From: Rhizohabitans arisaemae
GTDB lineage: Bacteria > Actinomycetota > Actinomycetes > Streptosporangiales > Streptosporangiaceae
Assembly (NCBI RefSeq): GCF_025996515.1
Contig: NZ_BLRH01000060.1
Span: forward strand, 992,001-1,056,000
DNA: 64,000 nt
Reading direction: 5' to 3'
Shown here: positions 11,031 through 22,515 of the stretch, in pieces
Position numbering within the stretch: position 1 is the first letter of the stretch
Layout: every line of letters starts with the position of its first letter
The notes under the pieces: model-generated
What the model saw: the letters and a program-made list of their open reading frames with translations, nothing else
What the model was told of the DNA's origin: nothing
Databases searched by the model: none
Position numbers and translations under genes: made by a program

Positions 11031-12026
11031 TCAGCCGGTACGGCTGACCACGTAGCCGCAGAGAGCTTCGAAGGCTGCCTTGGCGGGGATGTCCGGCAGG
11101 CCGGAGATGTCGGCCTGGGCGCGGTCGGCCCAGGACTGCAGCTCGGCCCGGGCACGGTCCATCGCCGGGTTGGCCCTGAGCAGGGCGAGCGCCTCGGCGT
11201 GCAGGCCGTCGTCGGTGAGGTCTCCGCTGAGCAGGTCCCTGAGCTTGTCGTCACCGGGGTCGGTGGAGGCGAGCACATGCAGGACCGGAAGGGTACGGAT
11301 GCCCTCCTTCAGGTCGGTACCAGGGGTTTTCCCGGATTCGACCGAGGAGGAGGCGATGTCGAGGATGTCGTCGGAGAGCTGCCATGCCACCCCGATCGCC
11401 TCGCAGGCCCGGGTGATCCTGTTCACCACGTCGGCGGGGGCGCCGGAGAGCATGGCCCCGAACTGCCCGGAGGTGGCGATGAGGGATCCGGTCTTGTCGG
11501 CGAGCACCTGGAGGTAGTGCTCGATCGGATCGTCCCCGTCCGCCGGTCCGATGGTCTCCTTGATCTGGCCGCGGACCAGCCGGGAGAAGGTCTCCGACTG
11601 GATCTGAATGGCTTCCTCGCCGAGGTCGGCGAGGACCCGGGAAGCCCGGGCGAACAGGTAGTCGCCGACGAGGATGGCCAGGGTGTTGCTCCACCTGGCG
11701 TTGACGGAGGGCGTGCCCCGCCGGACGAGTGCCCCGTCCATCACGTCGTCGTGGTAGAGGGTGGCGAGGTGGGTCAGCTCGACCACCACGGCCCCCGGCA
11801 CCACACCGGGGGCGTCGGCGGCGCCGAACTGGGCCGCGAGCAGCACCAGCGTGGCCCGGAACCGCTTGCCTCCCGGCATGAGGTGCTGGGACGCCTCCGT
11901 GATGAAGGCGTCCTCACTCACGACCGCTTCACGGAGTCGGGATTCGACCGCCTCCAACCCGGTGGACAGGGCGGTGGCCACCTGTTCGTCGACGAACGGG
12001 AGGTCCACAACCGGCGGGGAACCCAT
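11031..12026 (-). CDS. Long-chain polyprenyl diphosphate synthase
   Basis: This 331-residue trans-prenyltransferase makes an all-trans polyprenyl diphosphate by adding isopentenyl units. The first aspartate-rich motif is DDVMD in LATLYHDDVMDGA (about residue 94). The second is DDILD in AWQLSDDILDIASS (about residue 225). GKRFRATL near residue 53 is the lysine/arginine substrate site. The small residues before the first motif permit a long product, so the menaquinone side chain is the likely use. The gene starts 9 nt after the nuoN stop, making it the last gene of the respiratory operon. Octaprenyl or nonaprenyl chain length cannot be read from sequence. Confidence 0.92.
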   Translation of the reverse strand: MGSPPVVDLPFVDEQVATALSTGLEAVESRLREAVVSEDAFITEASQHLMPGGKRFRATLVLLAAQFGAADAPGVVPGAVVVELTHLATLYHDDVMDGALVRRGTPSVNARWSNTLAILVGDYLFARASRVLADLGEEAIQIQSETFSRLVRGQIKETIGPADGDDPIEHYLQVLADKTGSLIATSGQFGAMLSGAPADVVNRITRACEAIGVAWQLSDDILDIASSSVESGKTPGTDLKEGIRTLPVLHVLASTDPGDDKLRDLLSGDLTDDGLHAEALALLRANPAMDRARAELQSWADRAQADISGLPDIPAKAAFEALCGYVVSRTG

Positions 12027-12035
12027 CAGACTCCT

Positions 12036-13574
12036 TTAGTAAACGAACAGCGAGCGGGCGGCGGCCCCGGCGAGGTCCAGCATCGGCTGGGGCAGCACCC
12101 CGAGGACCACGGTGACCGTGGCGGCGAGGGCCACGACCAGCGCGGTGCCCACCGTGGGCGCCGCGATGACCGGCCCGTCGGCCGCCGGCTCGCTGAAGAA
12201 CATCAACACGATGACACGAGCGTAGAAGAACGCCGCGATCGCCGACGTCACGACACCCACGATCACCAGAGGAGTCGCCCCTCCGGCAACAGCCGCCTGG
12301 AAAACAGCATATTTCCCGAGAAATCCGGAAGTAAGCGGGATTCCGGCGAATGCCAGAAGGAAGAACGCGAACACCCCGGCCAGAATCGGCGACCTCTTGC
12401 CGAGCCCCGCCCAGCGGGACAGGTGCCCGGCTTCGCCACCGGTGTCCCTGACCATTGTGACGACCGCGAACGCGCCGACCGTGGTGACACCGTACGCCGC
12501 CAGGTAGAACAGGATCGAGGAGAGCGCGACCCGGTTCTGCTCCGGACCCCCGGTGGCCACGAACGCGGTGAGCAGGAAACCCGCGTGCGCGATCGAGGAG
12601 TAGGCGAGCATCCGCTTGATGTCGGTCTGGGTGATAGCCAGGATGACGCCGATCACCATGGTGAGGATGGCGACCCCCCACAGGATCGGGCTCCAGTCCC
12701 AGTCCAGGTTGCCGAGGGCGACCCAGAAGACCCGCAGGAGCGCGCCGAACGCCGCGACCAGCGTGCCCGAGGCCATCAGCGCGGTCACCGGGGTGGGCGC
12801 GCCCTGGTAGACGTCGGGCTTCCACGCCTGGAACGGCGCCGCACCGATCTTGAAGAGCATGCCGACCCCGAGCAGGGCCGTACCCAGGACGAGCAGCGGG
12901 TCCATTCCGCTGACGGTGCCGAGAGCGGCGCTGATCTTCGCCAGGTCGAGCGAGCCCGCGTAGCCGTACAGCATCGCGATGCCGTACAGGAGGAATCCCG
13001 AGGAGAACGCGCCGAGCAGGAAGTACTTCACCGCGGCCTCCTGCGAGAGCAGGCGGCGACGGCGGGCGAGCCCGCACAGCAGGTACAGCGGGAGCGACAT
13101 GACCTCCAGGGCCACGAAGAGCATGAGGAGGTCGTTGGAGGCGGGGAAGATCAGCATGCCGCCGATGGCGAAGAGCGCGAGGGGGTAGACCTCGGTCTGC
13201 GCCTGTCCCTCCAGGACGGCCTCCTGCTCCTCGGCGCTGCCCGGCACCGCGGCCGCCTGGGCGACGAACTGCCCCTCGTCGTTCATCAGCAGCACGCTGA
13301 TGAAGGCGAGGACCAGGATCGTCCCCCAGAGGAAGAGCGTGGTGCCGTCGATGGCGAGCGCCCCCATGACCGCCACGGTCCTGGTCTTGTCCACCGCGAG
13401 CAGCACGGTGAGGACGAACGCGCCGGCGATGGCGAGCAGGGTCAGCGGGATGTGGAACGCCGAGCGCAGGTGACGCGGGGCGAACGCCTCGACCAGCACG
13501 CCGATGATGGCCGCGCCGAACACCAGCAGAAGCGGCGCGATCTCCAGGTACTCAATCGTGGGCGCCGAGATCAC
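12036..13574 (-). CDS. nuoN: NADH dehydrogenase subunit N
   Basis: This 512-residue antiporter-like membrane subunit of complex I has about 14 helices. Conserved parts include the EAxxKYFLLGAFSSGFLLYGIAMLYG stretch, KIGAAPFQAWKPDVYQGAPTPV (proton-channel lysine region) and TQTDIKRMLAYSSIAHAGF. The GTG at 13574 overlaps the nuoM stop (GTGA), which fixes the start. An insert of charged residues (EEQEAVLEGQAQTE, about residue 120) lies in a loop. It is last of the nuo genes. Confidence 0.96.
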   Translation of the reverse strand: MISAPTIEYLEIAPLLLVFGAAIIGVLVEAFAPRHLRSAFHIPLTLLAIAGAFVLTVLLAVDKTRTVAVMGALAIDGTTLFLWGTILVLAFISVLLMNDEGQFVAQAAAVPGSAEEQEAVLEGQAQTEVYPLALFAIGGMLIFPASNDLLMLFVALEVMSLPLYLLCGLARRRRLLSQEAAVKYFLLGAFSSGFLLYGIAMLYGYAGSLDLAKISAALGTVSGMDPLLVLGTALLGVGMLFKIGAAPFQAWKPDVYQGAPTPVTALMASGTLVAAFGALLRVFWVALGNLDWDWSPILWGVAILTMVIGVILAITQTDIKRMLAYSSIAHAGFLLTAFVATGGPEQNRVALSSILFYLAAYGVTTVGAFAVVTMVRDTGGEAGHLSRWAGLGKRSPILAGVFAFFLLAFAGIPLTSGFLGKYAVFQAAVAGGATPLVIVGVVTSAIAAFFYARVIVLMFFSEPAADGPVIAAPTVGTALVVALAATVTVVLGVLPQPMLDLAGAAARSLFVY

Positions 13575-15133
13575 TGGCCTGCCCCCTTCTTGTCGGCGCT
13601 GGCCGGTACGGCCGGCTGCGGCTCGGTCACCGAGACGCTCTGCAGCGTGTGGTGGACCGCCGGGTTGATCACGTCGAGCACCGGCTTGGGATAGAAGCCC
13701 AGCACGATGATCACCGCGATGACCGGGGCGAGCACCCACTTCTCCCGGCCGTTGAGGTCGGGCATGTTCCGCACCGACTCGGCGGTGGGCCCGTTCATCA
13801 TCCGCTGGTACATCCAGAGGATGTAGATCGCCGCCAGGACCATGCCGAGCGCCGCGATCACCGCCGGGACGATGTAGCGCTCATAGGTCCCGATGAGCAC
13901 GAGGAACTCCGAGACGAAGGTCGACAGGCCGGGCAGCGCCAGACCGGACAGACCCGCGATCAGGAAGGCGCCCGCGAGCACCGGAGCGATCTTCTGCACG
14001 CCGCCGAAGTCGTCGATGCGCTGCGATCCCCGCCGGTAGATGAGGAACCCGGCGATGAGGAAGAGCGCCGCGGTGGAGAACCCGTGGTTGACCATGTAGA
14101 GGGTCGCCCCCGCGCCCGCGTCCCGGGTCATCGCGAACACCCCGAGGGTGATGAACCCGAAGTGCGAGATCGAGGTGTAGGCGATGAGCCGCTTGATGTC
14201 GCTCTGGCCGATCGCGACGATCGCCCCGTAGATGATCCCGATCACCGCGAGGGTGATCACGAGCGGGGCGAAGTACTTCGACGCGTCCGGGAAGAGCTCC
14301 AGGCAGAACCGGAGCATTCCGTAGGTCCCGACCTTGTCCAGCACACCCACGAGCAGGACGGCGGCGCCGGTGGGCGCCTGGGCCGCGGCGTCGGGCAGCC
14401 AGGTGTGGAACGGCCACAGCGGGGCCTTCACCGCGAACGCGATGAAGAATCCGAGGAACAGCCACTTCTGGACGTTCGGGTCCTGGATCGCCCCGATGAG
14501 CTCGGGGAACATGAAGGTGTTCTTGTCGGCGACCACATAGAGCGCGATGACGGCCACCAGCATGAGCAGGCCGCCGAAGAGCGAGTACAGCAGGAACTTG
14601 ACCGCCGCGTAGGACCGCTGCGGACCGCCGTACGACCCGATCATGAAGTACATCGGGATGAGCATCGCTTCGAAGAACACATAGAAGAGGAAGACGTCGG
14701 TGGCCGCGAAGACACCGATCATCATCGCCTCGAGGACGAGCAGCAGGGCGAAGTAGGTCTTGGCGGACCGCTTCGGCTTCGGCGCCGCCGCACCGGACTC
14801 CGGCACCGTCCCGGCCTGGTCGGCCTCCCGCCACGAGGCGAGCACGACGATCGGCACGAGGATGGCGGAGAGCACGATGAGGACGAGCGCGATCCCGTCG
14901 ACCGCGACGCCGAAGCTCACCCCGAAGCTGGGGATCCAGCTGTACTTCTCGGCGAACTGGAACCGGTCGCCCGACGGGTTGAACTGAACCGCCATGGCGA
15001 CGGTCAGCGCCAAGACGATCAGCGACACCAGCAGGGTGAGCTGCTTGGCGAGCTGTTCACGCCCCTTGGGGATCAGCGCCACGCCGACGGCGCCCAGTAC
15101 CGGCACGCCCATCAGGATCGAGAGCCAAGGCAT
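13571..15133 (-). CDS. nuoM: NADH dehydrogenase subunit M
   Basis: This 520-residue antiporter-like subunit of the proton-pumping arm starts [22 protein letters not shown]. Conserved channel segments are EAMLIPMYFMIG, KAPLWPFHTWLPDAAAQAPTGAAVLL and GQSDIKRLIAYTSISHFGF. The ATG at 15133 shares bases with the nuoL stop (TGATG); a GTG one codon earlier is equally possible. The stop overlaps nuoN. A charged cytoplasmic loop (residues about 125-140) links helices. Confidence 0.96.
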   Translation of the reverse strand: MPWLSILMGVPVLGAVGVALIPKGREQLAKQLTLLVSLIVLALTVAMAVQFNPSGDRFQFAEKYSWIPSFGVSFGVAVDGIALVLIVLSAILVPIVVLASWREADQAGTVPESGAAAPKPKRSAKTYFALLLVLEAMMIGVFAATDVFLFYVFFEAMLIPMYFMIGSYGGPQRSYAAVKFLLYSLFGGLLMLVAVIALYVVADKNTFMFPELIGAIQDPNVQKWLFLGFFIAFAVKAPLWPFHTWLPDAAAQAPTGAAVLLVGVLDKVGTYGMLRFCLELFPDASKYFAPLVITLAVIGIIYGAIVAIGQSDIKRLIAYTSISHFGFITLGVFAMTRDAGAGATLYMVNHGFSTAALFLIAGFLIYRRGSQRIDDFGGVQKIAPVLAGAFLIAGLSGLALPGLSTFVSEFLVLIGTYERYIVPAVIAALGMVLAAIYILWMYQRMMNGPTAESVRNMPDLNGREKWVLAPVIAVIIVLGFYPKPVLDVINPAVHHTLQSVSVTEPQPAVPASADKKGAGQ

Positions 15134-17049
15134 CACAGGGTCCCTACCAGGAGCAGGGCGCCGGTCACGAGGACCGCACCGACGAACACAAACATTGCGT
15201 ACGAGCGGGCGAAGCCGGTCTGTACCCGCCGGAGCCGGCCCGACGTTCCGCCGATCGTCGCCGCGAGGCCGTTGACCAAGCCGTCCACCCCTCGGTTGTC
15301 AAACCAGACCGAGACCCGGGTGAGCCATTGGCCGGGCCGCATGAACAGCGCCTCGTTCAGCGCGTCGCCGAACAGGTCCCGCCGGGCGGCGACGGTGGCG
15401 AACGAGCCACGCGGTGCCACCACGGGGACCGGGCGCTTGCCGTACATCGTCCAGGCGATCCCGATACCGGCCAGGACCAGCACGAACGTGATGATCCCCG
15501 GCGGAGCGAGCGGCTGGAAACCGTGGTACTCCGGACCGGGCGCGCCGATGACCGGGGCGAGGAAGGTCATGAACCGGTCGCCCAGCACGAGGAAGGCACC
15601 GCCGAACACCGAACCGATCGCGAGCAGGATCATCGGCCCGGTCATGTTGGCGGGGGACTCGTGCGGGTGGGTGTCCGGCTCCCAGCGCTTCTCCCCGAAG
15701 AAGGTCATGAAGACCATTCGGGACATGTAGAAAGCGGTGAGCGCCGCGCCCAGGATCGCCGCGGCACCGAGGATCCAGTGCTTCTGCACGGCGGCCTCGA
15801 TGATCGAGTCCTTGGTGAACCAGCCCGCGAAGGGCGGGATCCCGATGATCGCCAGGTAGCCGAGCATGAACGTGCCGAACGTAATCGGCATGATCTTGCG
15901 CAGCCCGCCGTACCTGCGCATGTCGACCTCGTCGTTCATGGCGTGCATGACCGAGCCGGCGCCGAGGAACAGGCCGGCCTTGAAGAAGCCGTGCGTCAGC
16001 AGGTGGGCGATGGCGGCGACGTAGCCGACCGCCCCGCCGAGCCCCGCCGCCAGGAACATGTACCCGATCTGCGACATCGTGGACCCGGCGAGGCCCTTCT
16101 TGATGTCGTCCTTGGCACAACCGATGATCGCACCGAACAGGAGCGTCGCCGCTCCGACGATCGTCACGACGAGCTGGGCGGTCGGCGCGGCCTCGAAGAT
16201 CGGGCTGGACCGGGTGATCAGGTAGACGCCCGCGGTGACCATGGTCGCCGCGTGGATGAGGGCCGAGACCGGGGTCGGGCCCTCCATCGCGTCCAAGAGC
16301 CAGGCCTGCAGCGGGAGCTGGGCGGACTTGCCGACCGCGCCGAGCAGGAGCAGGAGGCCGACCGCGGTCATCACGCCGGCGGAGGCTCCGCCCACGTTCT
16401 CGAAGATCGGCTTGAAGCCCACGGTGCCGAAGGTGGCGAAGAGCGTGAAGATGCCGATCGCCAGGCCGACGTCGCCGACCCGGTTGATGATGAACGCCTT
16501 CTTGGCCGCGACGGCCGCCGACGGCTTGAACTGCCAGAACCCGATCAGCAGGTAGGAGGCGAGACCGACGCCTTCCCAGCCGATGTAGAGGCCCACGTAG
16601 TTGTCGGCCAGCACCAGCAGGAGCATCGCGGCGACGAACAGGTTGAGGTAGCTGAAGAACCGCCGGCGATCGGAATCGTGCGACATGTAGCCGATCGAGT
16701 AGATGTGGATGAGCGTGCCCACACCGGTGATCAGCAGCGCGAAGGAGATCGAGAGCGGGTCGATCAGCAGACCCATCTTGACGTCCAGCGAACCCGCGGG
16801 GATGAAGTCGAACAGGGCGATGTCCAGCCGGCGCTGGGCCGGGTCCCGGCCGAGCAGCGCGACGAACGTCAGGACCGCGACCACGAACGAGGCGAGCGAC
16901 ATCGCGACGCCGAGGAGATGACCCCAGCGGTCGGTACGGCGTCCGCCCAGTAGCAGGATGGCCGCACCGGCGAGCGGCAGAGCGATCATCAGCCAGGAGA
17001 CGCCGATCACGCCACCGCCGGAGTACTGGGTGATCTCAGCAGGCGACAC
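15133..17049 (-). CDS. nuoL: NADH dehydrogenase subunit L
   Basis: This 638-residue largest membrane subunit carries the long lateral helix at its C-terminus. Conserved parts are [68 protein letters not shown] and [24 protein letters not shown]. The lysine and glutamate of the proton channel are present in WEGVG and KSAQLP. The length fits the family. It starts 10 nt after nuoK and overlaps nuoM, so it is co-translated. Confidence 0.97.
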   Translation of the reverse strand: MSPAEITQYSGGGVIGVSWLMIALPLAGAAILLLGGRRTDRWGHLLGVAMSLASFVVAVLTFVALLGRDPAQRRLDIALFDFIPAGSLDVKMGLLIDPLSISFALLITGVGTLIHIYSIGYMSHDSDRRRFFSYLNLFVAAMLLLVLADNYVGLYIGWEGVGLASYLLIGFWQFKPSAAVAAKKAFIINRVGDVGLAIGIFTLFATFGTVGFKPIFENVGGASAGVMTAVGLLLLLGAVGKSAQLPLQAWLLDAMEGPTPVSALIHAATMVTAGVYLITRSSPIFEAAPTAQLVVTIVGAATLLFGAIIGCAKDDIKKGLAGSTMSQIGYMFLAAGLGGAVGYVAAIAHLLTHGFFKAGLFLGAGSVMHAMNDEVDMRRYGGLRKIMPITFGTFMLGYLAIIGIPPFAGWFTKDSIIEAAVQKHWILGAAAILGAALTAFYMSRMVFMTFFGEKRWEPDTHPHESPANMTGPMILLAIGSVFGGAFLVLGDRFMTFLAPVIGAPGPEYHGFQPLAPPGIITFVLVLAGIGIAWTMYGKRPVPVVAPRGSFATVAARRDLFGDALNEALFMRPGQWLTRVSVWFDNRGVDGLVNGLAATIGGTSGRLRRVQTGFARSYAMFVFVGAVLVTGALLLVGTL

Positions 17050-17059
17050 TTGTGGCCCC

Positions 17060-17356
17060 TCAGTACTTCAGCAGGTTGGCATCGTCAACAGACGCCGACC
17101 TGCGGGTTCGGAAGATGGTCACGATGATGGCGAGACCCACGACGACCTCGGCCGCCGCGACGACCATCACGAAGAACGCCATCAGCTGCCCGTCGAGGTT
17201 CCCGTGCATCCTGGAGAACGCGACGAACGCGAGGTTGCAGGAGTTGAGCATGAGCTCGACGGACATGAACACCACGATGGCGTTGCGGCGCACCAGCACG
17301 CCGATCCCGCCGATGGTGAACAGCAGGGCGGAGAGCACCAGGTAGTGCGTGGTCAC
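17060..17356 (-). CDS. nuoK: NADH dehydrogenase subunit K
   Basis: This 98-residue subunit has three membrane helices with the conserved acidic residues in [16 protein letters not shown] (helix 2) and [14 protein letters not shown] (helix 3), which line the proton path. It begins with GTG, overlapping the nuoJ stop. The family length is about 100 residues, so it is complete. Confidence 0.96.
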   Translation of the reverse strand: MTTHYLVLSALLFTIGGIGVLVRRNAIVVFMSVELMLNSCNLAFVAFSRMHGNLDGQLMAFFVMVVAAAEVVVGLAIIVTIFRTRRSASVDDANLLKY

Positions 17357-18177
17357 TTCTCCTCCTTCTCCCCGCCGGGCGTCTCCGCCTCAGCCTCGCG
17401 GGTAAGACTCATGGACTCCTCCTCGGCGTCCCGCTCGCGGGCGGCCGCCACATAGGACTTGACCATCTCGGGGTCGGTGGGGCGGACGACCGCCCCCGAC
17501 TCGTGCCGGGCGATGACCGGACTGACCGAGAGGGGCGAGACCGATCCGTCCGGCAGCAGCGCGGGCATGTCGATCGCGTTGTGCCGGGCGTAGGTGCCGG
17601 GGCCGGGCAGGCCCGCCGGGTTGTCCGTGAGGAACCGGTCGCGCGAGAGGTCCTTCTGGGTCGGCTTCGCCCGCAGCCGCTCCCGGTGCGCGAGCACCAT
17701 CGCGGCGAGCGCCGCGGTGATGAGCAGCGCCGAGGCGACTTCGAACGCGAAGACGTACCGGGTGAAGATGAGCTCCGCGACCGCGGGGACGTTACCGGCC
17801 TTGGTCACCTCGGCCAGGCCCTTCGGCGCGCCGAGGGCGACGTTGCCGATCGCGAGCCCGAGCAGCGCCGCGAAGCCGAGACCGGCGATCGCCGCGTAGA
17901 ACCGCTGACCCTTGATCGTCTCGACGAGTGAGTCCGAGGAGTCCACGCCCACGAGCATGAGCACGAACAGGAACAGCATCAGCACCGCGCCGGTGTAGAC
18001 GATCACCTGGACCACGGCGAGGAACGGGGCGTCCTGTACGGCGTAGAGCACCGCGAGCGACAGCATGACCACGGCCAGCATGAGGGCCGAGTACACCGCC
18101 CGGCGGCTGAAGACCATTCCGAGCGCCGCGGTCACGGACACCACCGCGAGCACCCAAAACGTGATGGCTTCACCCAT
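17353..18177 (-). CDS. nuoJ: NADH dehydrogenase subunit J
   Basis: This 274-residue subunit has five helices in the first 165 residues, with [18 protein letters not shown] as the conserved helix containing the pi-bulge. The remainder is a soluble tail of about 105 residues ([15 protein letters not shown] and on to [16 protein letters not shown]) not present in the shorter proteobacterial proteins. Such tails are common in actinobacteria, and the role is unknown. The gene overlaps nuoI by 8 bases. Confidence 0.95.
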   Translation of the reverse strand: MGEAITFWVLAVVSVTAALGMVFSRRAVYSALMLAVVMLSLAVLYAVQDAPFLAVVQVIVYTGAVLMLFLFVLMLVGVDSSDSLVETIKGQRFYAAIAGLGFAALLGLAIGNVALGAPKGLAEVTKAGNVPAVAELIFTRYVFAFEVASALLITAALAAMVLAHRERLRAKPTQKDLSRDRFLTDNPAGLPGPGTYARHNAIDMPALLPDGSVSPLSVSPVIARHESGAVVRPTDPEMVKSYVAAARERDAEEESMSLTREAEAETPGGEKEEK

Positions 18178-18709
18178 CTTTACGTCCCAACCGGTAGTAG
18201 TCCTCTTCGGTGTCGCCCAGACGCATGGGGTGAGGCGGCGCCTCCATCCCCGGGCTGAGCGGCGCGAGCAGCATCTCCTTGGTGTAGATCAGCGATTCGC
18301 GGCTGCTGTCCGCGAGCTCGTACTCGTTGGTCATCGTGAGCGCCCGGGTCGGGCACGCCTCGATGCAGAGTCCGCAGAGGATGCAGCGGAGATAGTTGAT
18401 CTGGTACGTCCGGCCGTACCGCTCACCGGGCGAGTAGCGCTCGGTCTCGGTGTTGTCGGCGCCTTCCACGAAGATGGCGTCCGCCGGGCAGGCCCAGGCG
18501 CAGAGCTCGCAGCCCACGCACTTCTCCAGGCCGTCCGGCCAGCGGTTGAGCTGGTGCCGGCCGTGGAACCGGGGCGCGGTGGGCCGCTTCTCCTCGGGAT
18601 ACTGAACGGTCGCCACCTTCTTGAACATCGTGGAGAAGGTGACCCCGAACCCCTTGACGGGGTTCAGCCAGTCGGTCAGTCCCTTGGCGGGCTCAGACTT
18701 TGGCTTCAC
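18170..18709 (-). CDS. nuoI: NADH dehydrogenase subunit I (two 4Fe-4S clusters)
   Basis: This 179-residue ferredoxin-like subunit passes electrons to the quinone site through two 4Fe-4S clusters. The cysteine sets are [12 protein letters not shown] (about residues 60-71) and [12 protein letters not shown] (about 106-117). A short membrane-contacting N-terminal segment ([15 protein letters not shown]) comes first. The ATG at 18709 overlaps the end of nuoH by 17 bases. Confidence 0.96.
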   Translation of the reverse strand: MKPKSEPAKGLTDWLNPVKGFGVTFSTMFKKVATVQYPEEKRPTAPRFHGRHQLNRWPDGLEKCVGCELCAWACPADAIFVEGADNTETERYSPGERYGRTYQINYLRCILCGLCIEACPTRALTMTNEYELADSSRESLIYTKEMLLAPLSPGMEAPPHPMRLGDTEEDYYRLGRKDG

Positions 18710-20072
18710 TCGTGACCTCCTTGGAGTCGGCCCGGGTCACGGCCGGCCGCGAGCTGACGCCGTGGTAGTGGGGCAGGTCAAGCGGCGGTACGGGGAAGCC
18801 ACCGGCGGTGGGCTCGTTGCGCAGCCGCGCGAACTCCTCCCGTACTTGGGCCTGCTGGTCCTTCTTCTTCCGCTCGCGCGAGGTGTCGAACGCGTAGTAC
18901 AGGACGCCGATCACCACGACGATCACCCCGAGCATCGCCATCACCAGGGTCCTGTCGCCGCCCTCCAGGCGGAGCGCCCGCACGGTGGCGACGAGGACGA
19001 TCCAGGCGAGGCTGATCGGGATGAGGAGCTTCCACCCGAGTGCCATGAGCTGGTCGTACCGGACCCGGGGCAGCGACGCCCGCACCCAGACGAAGAAGCA
19101 GAAGGCGATCACGAGTTTGCCGAAGAACCAGAGCATCGGCCACCAGCCGGTGTTGGCCCCGTCCCAGAGGGAGATCGGCCACGGCGCCTGCCAGCCGCCG
19201 AAGAACATGGTGATGGCGAGCGCCGAGACGGTGAACATGTTGACGTACTCGGCGAGCATGAACATCGCGAACTTCAGCGACGAGGAGTACTCGGTGTGGA
19301 ATCCGCCGACGAGTTCGCCTTCGCCTTCCGGCAGGTCGAACGGGACCCGGTTCGTCTCACCCAGCATGGTGACGACGTAGATGAGGAAGGACGGGAAGAG
19401 CATGACCACGTACCACGAGGGCAGCGGGATGCTCAGTCCGCCGATCTCCCAGGTTCCCCCGGCCGCCTGCGCGTTCACGATCTCCGAGGTGGAGAGGGTG
19501 CCGGCGAAGAGGAAGACCGCCACCAGGGAGAGCGCCATGGCGATCTCGTAGGAGATCACCTGGGCGCTCGACCGCAGACCGCCGAGGAGCGCGTACGGCG
19601 AACGCGAACCCCAGCCGGCGAGCACGATGCCGTAGACGCCCATGGACGCCATCGCCAGGACGAAGAGCACCGCGACCGGCAGGTCGGTGAGCTGGAGCGG
19701 GGTCTGCACCCCGAACATCGACACCATCGGCCCGAACGGCACGATCGAGAACGCGAGGAACGCGGGGACCGCGATGATGACCGGCGCCAGGAAGAAGACG
19801 ACCCTGTCCACCGTGCGTGGCATCAGGTCTTCCTTCAACCCCATCTTGAGGCCGTCGGCCACCGACTGCAGCAGGCCGAACTTACCCGCCCGATTGGGGC
19901 CGTACCGGTTCTGCATGCGGGAGATGAGCTTGCGTTCGGTCCAGACGCCGAACAGCACTCCGAGCATCAAGAACACGAAGATGAACACGGCCTTGATCAG
20001 GCTGATCCACCAGGGATCCTTGCCGAAGTCGGCCAGGCTGGGCCCGATCGGCCCTGCCAGCATTGTGGTCAT
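18693..20072 (-). CDS. nuoH: NADH dehydrogenase subunit H
   Basis: This 459-residue membrane subunit forms the quinone-binding entry with NuoB and NuoD. Conserved parts are [24 protein letters not shown], the [24 protein letters not shown] loop and [26 protein letters not shown]. The C-terminus adds about 70 charged residues beyond the last helix, an actinobacterial feature. It begins 53 nt after nuoG, one of the few real gaps in the operon. Confidence 0.97.
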   Translation of the reverse strand: MTTMLAGPIGPSLADFGKDPWWISLIKAVFIFVFLMLGVLFGVWTERKLISRMQNRYGPNRAGKFGLLQSVADGLKMGLKEDLMPRTVDRVVFFLAPVIIAVPAFLAFSIVPFGPMVSMFGVQTPLQLTDLPVAVLFVLAMASMGVYGIVLAGWGSRSPYALLGGLRSSAQVISYEIAMALSLVAVFLFAGTLSTSEIVNAQAAGGTWEIGGLSIPLPSWYVVMLFPSFLIYVVTMLGETNRVPFDLPEGEGELVGGFHTEYSSSLKFAMFMLAEYVNMFTVSALAITMFFGGWQAPWPISLWDGANTGWWPMLWFFGKLVIAFCFFVWVRASLPRVRYDQLMALGWKLLIPISLAWIVLVATVRALRLEGGDRTLVMAMLGVIVVVIGVLYYAFDTSRERKKKDQQAQVREEFARLRNEPTAGGFPVPPLDLPHYHGVSSRPAVTRADSKEVTSEAKV

Positions 20073-20124
20073 CGGTAGCTCACCATTCCTCGCTCGCCAC
20101 GCGTGCGGTGCTCATCCGTCGCTC

Positions 20125-22515
20125 TCATTCCGCGCTCCTGATCGCCACCACGGCGCCCGCGTCGACACCGAGATCACGATGTACGGCGCAGCCCGGCGAA
20201 TTCTCCGGCAGCCACACGACGCGGTCGGGCAGGTCGCCCACCCTGACGGGGAGGGTCGCCGACCCCCGATGCGTCGACACGGTGAGCTTGCTCCCGTCCA
20301 CGACGCCGAGCTCCGCGGCCGTGGCCGGCGAGATCAGCGCCTCGGCCGCCTTGGCCGTACCGGCGAGGAAGGGCTCCCCGTCCTGGAGACGACCGTCGTC
20401 AAGGAGCAGCCGCCACGTGGTGAGGATAGCCTCACCCTGCTCCGGAGCGGCCGGGGCCCCGCCGGAGATCGAGGGTGCCATGAGGCGGTATCCGCGCCAC
20501 GCACCCAGGGTACCCAGCTCCCGCCGGGCCGCGGCCGGGTCGGGGAGCGCCAGGTGCACGTCCATCCGGTCGGCGACGGCGCCGATCACCCGCAGGTCGC
20601 TCATGACGCCCGGGACGGGGAGCGCGGCCTCGAACACCCGTCCGCGGCCCTCCCAGTTGACGAACGTGCCGGACTTCTCGGCGACCGTCGCGACCGGCAG
20701 GACCACGTCGGCCCGGTCGGTGACCGCGCTCGCCCGGATCTCCAGCGAGACGATGAACGGGGTCTTCTCCAGCGCGGCCAGCGCGGCCGCCGGATCGGAC
20801 AGGTCGTAGGGGTCGATCCCGCCGATGAGCAGGGCGTCCAGCTCGCCGTCGAGTGCTCCCCGCAGGATGCCGGCGAAGTCCCGGCCGGGCTCGGCGGGGA
20901 GGGAGCCGACGTTCCAGAGCTTGGCGACCTCGCCACGGGCCGTCTCGTCGACGACCGGGCGGCCGATCGGCAGCAGGTTCGGCAGCGCGCCGGCCTCGAC
21001 TGCGCCGCGTTCACCGGCCCGCCGGGGCACCCAGGCTAGCCGCGAACCGCTGGTGGCGCTCAGCCGTACCAGCGCCGACAGCGCGCCGGGCATGGCGGCG
21101 AGCCGCTCTCCGGCGAGGATGATCGAACCTTCGGGGAGCGGGTTGTCACCGGTGATCAGCTCGCCGATGGCCGAGGCCTCGCTGCCGGGCAGGGCCCGCA
21201 GCAGAGTCCCGTCCAGCTTGCCGAGCCCCTGGGTGGCGTACGGCGCCAGCGCGAAGACCCGCAGGCCGCGCTTGCGTACCGCCTTGCGCAGCCGCAGGAA
21301 GACGATCGGGGACTCCTCTTCGGGCTCGAACCCGGCGAGGAGTACGGCGGGCGCCTGCTCCAGATCGCCGTAGGAGACCTCGATCCCGCGCCCGGCGACC
21401 GCGTGCGCGAGGAACTGGGCCTCTTCCGCCGAGTGCGGACGGGAGCGGAAGTCGATGTCGTTGGTGTTCAGGGCCAGCCTGGCGAACTTGGCGTAGGCGT
21501 AGGCCTCCTCGACCGTCACCCTGCCGCCGACCAGCACACCGGCCCGGCCCGCCGCCGCGGCGAGCCCCTTGGCCGCCACCTCCAGCGCCTCAGGCCAGGA
21601 GGCGGGCACGAGTTTGCCCTCCTCGTCCCGGATGAGCGGGGTGCGCAGCCGGTCGGGCTGGGTGGCGTAGGCGAACGCCCAGCGGCCCTTGTCGCAGTTC
21701 CACTCCTCGTTGACCTGCGGGTCGTCCCCGGCCAGGCGCCGGGTGACCTTGCCGCGCCGGTGGTCGGTGCGCAGCGCGCAGCCGCTCGCGCAGTGCTCGC
21801 ACGCGGTGGTGGTGGAGACCAGGTCGAACGGCCGCGCCTGGAAGCGGTAGGCCGCGCCGGTCAGCGCGCCGACCGGGCAGATCTGGATGGTGTTGCCGGA
21901 GAAGTAGGACTGGAACGGCTCGCCGTCCGCGACACCGACCTGCTCCTTGGCCCCCCGCTCGAAGAACTCGATGAGCGGGTCGCCCGGGATCTGGTCCTGG
22001 AAGCGGATGCACCGGGCGCACTGGATGCAGCGCTCCCGGTCGAGCAGCACCTGCGTGGAGAGCGGGATCGGTTTGGGGAAGGTCCGCTTGGTCTCCTCGA
22101 ACCGGGACTCGCCGCGCCCGTTGGACATCGCCTGGTTCTGCAGGGGGCATTCGCCGCCCTTGTCGCAGACCGGGCAGTCCAGCGGGTGGTTCATCAGGAG
22201 CATCTCCATGACCCCGTGCTGCGCCTTGTCCGCGACCTCGGACGTCAGCTGGGTCTTGACCACCATGCCCTCGGTGCAGGTGATGGTGCAGGAGGCCTGC
22301 GGCTTGGGCATGCCGTCGATGTGCACCAGGCACTGCCGGCAGGCGCCGACCGGGTCCAGCAGCGGGTGGTCGCAGAACCGGGGGATCTGGATGCCCAGCT
22401 GCTCGGCCGCGCGGATCACCAAGGTCCCCTTGGGCACCGAGATCTGGAATCCGTCGATGGTGACGGTCACCAGCTCGACCGGGACCCGAGCCTGCTCAGT
22501 ACTTTGCACGGTCAT
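20125..22515 (-). CDS. nuoG: NADH dehydrogenase subunit G (iron-sulfur)
   Basis: This 796-residue subunit of the NADH arm has an N-terminal 2Fe-2S domain ([17 protein letters not shown], about residues 48-65). A His-Cys3 4Fe-4S site follows at [16 protein letters not shown], then a further cluster in CIQCARC and a C-rich set [11 protein letters not shown] marking the molybdopterin-like fold that has lost its cofactor. An internal region of the large domain (about 290-780) is poorly conserved, as is usual. The stop-start overlap with nuoF sets the ATG at 22515. Confidence 0.96.
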   Translation of the reverse strand: MTVQSTEQARVPVELVTVTIDGFQISVPKGTLVIRAAEQLGIQIPRFCDHPLLDPVGACRQCLVHIDGMPKPQASCTITCTEGMVVKTQLTSEVADKAQHGVMEMLLMNHPLDCPVCDKGGECPLQNQAMSNGRGESRFEETKRTFPKPIPLSTQVLLDRERCIQCARCIRFQDQIPGDPLIEFFERGAKEQVGVADGEPFQSYFSGNTIQICPVGALTGAAYRFQARPFDLVSTTTACEHCASGCALRTDHRRGKVTRRLAGDDPQVNEEWNCDKGRWAFAYATQPDRLRTPLIRDEEGKLVPASWPEALEVAAKGLAAAAGRAGVLVGGRVTVEEAYAYAKFARLALNTNDIDFRSRPHSAEEAQFLAHAVAGRGIEVSYGDLEQAPAVLLAGFEPEEESPIVFLRLRKAVRKRGLRVFALAPYATQGLGKLDGTLLRALPGSEASAIGELITGDNPLPEGSIILAGERLAAMPGALSALVRLSATSGSRLAWVPRRAGERGAVEAGALPNLLPIGRPVVDETARGEVAKLWNVGSLPAEPGRDFAGILRGALDGELDALLIGGIDPYDLSDPAAALAALEKTPFIVSLEIRASAVTDRADVVLPVATVAEKSGTFVNWEGRGRVFEAALPVPGVMSDLRVIGAVADRMDVHLALPDPAAARRELGTLGAWRGYRLMAPSISGGAPAAPEQGEAILTTWRLLLDDGRLQDGEPFLAGTAKAAEALISPATAAELGVVDGSKLTVSTHRGSATLPVRVGDLPDRVVWLPENSPGCAVHRDLGVDAGAVVAIRSAE

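Noticed and set aside
11022-13694. 890-residue plus-strand open frame
   Set aside because: It is antisense to the polyprenyl synthase and nuoN. Its Arg/Glu/Asp/Gly-rich low-complexity translation is typical of the strand opposite high-GC genes.
13649-20078. Long plus-strand frames opposite nuoM to nuoH
   Set aside because: They are shadows of well-supported nuo genes, show the same charged low-complexity composition and lack family resemblance.
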